Assembly: GCF_020181655.1 (NCBI RefSeq) | Contig: NZ_CP084032.1 | Coordinates: 4,340,001 to 4,404,000, forward strand | Direction of reading: 5' to 3' | Source of the DNA: Pectobacterium colocasium | GTDB taxonomy: Bacteria > Pseudomonadota > Gammaproteobacteria > Enterobacterales > Enterobacteriaceae | Length of the DNA stretch: 64,000 nucleotides | In this document: positions 63,314 through 64,000 of the stretch, one piece after another | Position numbering within the stretch: position 1 is the first letter of the stretch | Layout of the letters: each line of letters opens with the position of its first letter | Notes under the pieces: model-generated | Told to the model about the DNA's origin: nothing | What the model saw: the letters and a program-made list of their open reading frames with translations, nothing else | The model's database searches: none | Made by a program: the position numbers and the translations under genes

Positions 63314-64000
63314 CTAGCGCTGCTTGTATACCTCGCGCAGATGCGTCGTAGAAGACGGATGCGGCACATAGCCTTTCACGTCCTTACGCAACACCACAGA
63401 ATCGATCATCTGCGACACCGGAATAATGGCCGGGAACAGTTCTTCATAACGATTCTGCACGTTGATATACATCTGCTTTTGTTTCTGAGGATCTTTCTCC
63501 AACAGCGCCTGATCGATCATGTCGTTCAGCGGTTTGTCGTAGAAAGAGGTGCGCCAGCCCTGGAAGTTGGTCAGTTTGGCTTCGTCGCTGTTATCCGGGT
63601 TATAGACAACAGAACGCAGGCTGGAGTGAGGATGCGGATCGACGCCACCACCGCCACGGCCGACCAGCATGTCGAATTTACGATCGCGCATCGCGCCGTA
63701 AACCTGATTACCGGTGCCGGAGATGATTTTGGCTTTGATGCCCGCCTGTGCCAGCGTGGACTGTACCGATGTCGCCAGATTCAGGAACGGCTGGTCGGAC
63801 AGAACACGCAGCGTGGTTTCAAATCCATTTGGGTAGCCCGCTTCGGCCAGCAGCGCTTTGGCGCGTGGCACGTCCAGCTTGTAGCCAGGATCCGGCAACG
63901 TCGCATCCATCCCTTTCTGGATGGGGCGCTGATGATAGAAACCATAGCCGGGCATGACCGTGTTATTGATGCCATCGTAATCAATCAGGTAACGAACCGC
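63314..64000 (-). CDS. ABC transporter substrate-binding protein, family 5 (C-terminal part)
   Basis: The frame is open to the window edge, reading AVRYLIDYDGINNTVMPGYG at its visible start, so the ATG at 63955 is internal and the gene is truncated by the window. The 228 visible residues match the C-terminal half of periplasmic SBP_bac_5 proteins (RAKALLAEAGYPNGFETTLRV ... LFPAIIPVSQMIDSVVLRKDVKGYVPHPSSTTHLREV). Ligand is unknown: peptides, nickel or other solutes are possible. It is the first gene of the ABC operon. Confidence 0.9.
   Translation of the reverse strand, partial: AVRYLIDYDGINNTVMPGYGFYHQRPIQKGMDATLPDPGYKLDVPRAKALLAEAGYPNGFETTLRVLSDQPFLNLATSVQSTLAQAGIKAKIISGTGNQVYGAMRDRKFDMLVGRGGGGVDPHPHSSLRSVVYNPDNSDEAKLTNFQGWRTSFYDKPLNDMIDQALLEKDPQKQKQMYINVQNRYEELFPAIIPVSQMIDSVVLRKDVKGYVPHPSSTTHLREVYKQR

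Overview
The window comes from a soft-rot enterobacterium, almost certainly a Pectobacterium (former Erwinia carotovora group). The backbone genes read like E. coli K-12 orthologues in E. coli order (aroE-tsaC-yrdD-smg-dprA / def-fmt-rsmB-trkA-mscL / alpha, spc, S10 and str ribosomal operons / tus genes / fkpA-slyX-slyD-kefBG-yheSTU-prkB-yhfA-crp-argD-pabA / ppiA). In the pabA-ppiA position there is a run of three nearly identical 374-residue pectate lyases plus a fourth lyase, the hallmark of Pectobacterium. No tRNA, rRNA, phage, IS or CRISPR was seen.

Layout. 1-9.3 kb: housekeeping genes for shikimate synthesis, tRNA modification (TsaC), DNA uptake/recombination (DprA), formylation/deformylation of initiator Met, 16S rRNA methylation, K+ uptake, the mechanosensitive channel, and the ribosome rescue factor ArfA, whose 3' end carries a long hairpin. 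9.3-23.2 kb: the alpha (rpsM-rpsK-rpsD-rpoA-rplQ), spc (rplN to rpmJ) and S10 (rpsJ to rpsQ) operons, all on the minus strand, with leaders, promoters and terminators visible. 23.2-28.8 kb: bfr-bfd iron storage, then the str operon (rpsL-rpsG-fusA-tuf). 28.8-30.6 kb: yheO-tusDCB for tRNA 2-thiouridine.

30.6-38.3 kb is an accessory insertion between yheO and fkpA, which are neighbours in E. coli. It holds an ERIC repeat with an internal insertion, an eptA-pmrA-pmrB lipid A modification operon with a candidate PmrA box, and a vitamin-B6-centred cluster: a MocR-type regulator divergent from a YggS-like PLP protein and a second serine hydroxymethyltransferase. 38.3-51.8 kb returns to the backbone with small changes: a LysE-family exporter between yheS and yheT, no yhfK, and a 72-bp tandem repeat between crp and argD.

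51.8-58.7 kb is the pathogenicity segment: pelA, pelB, pelC and pelZ, each pel gene in its own transcription unit with a 660-710 bp AT-rich upstream region. A conserved TTCATTTTT-TTGAAA element sits 87-93 nt before each of the three start codons. There are CRP-like sites about 350 nt upstream of pelA and pelC, a perfect FNR-type box upstream of pelC, and look-alike GAGCGAGC terminators. Secreted lyases cut pectate; CRP, itself encoded in the window, is a likely activator. 58.7-64 kb: ppiA and an Opp/Dpp-type ABC importer operon whose binding-protein gene runs off the window end.

All assignments were made by reading the sequence and recalled family knowledge; no searches were run.
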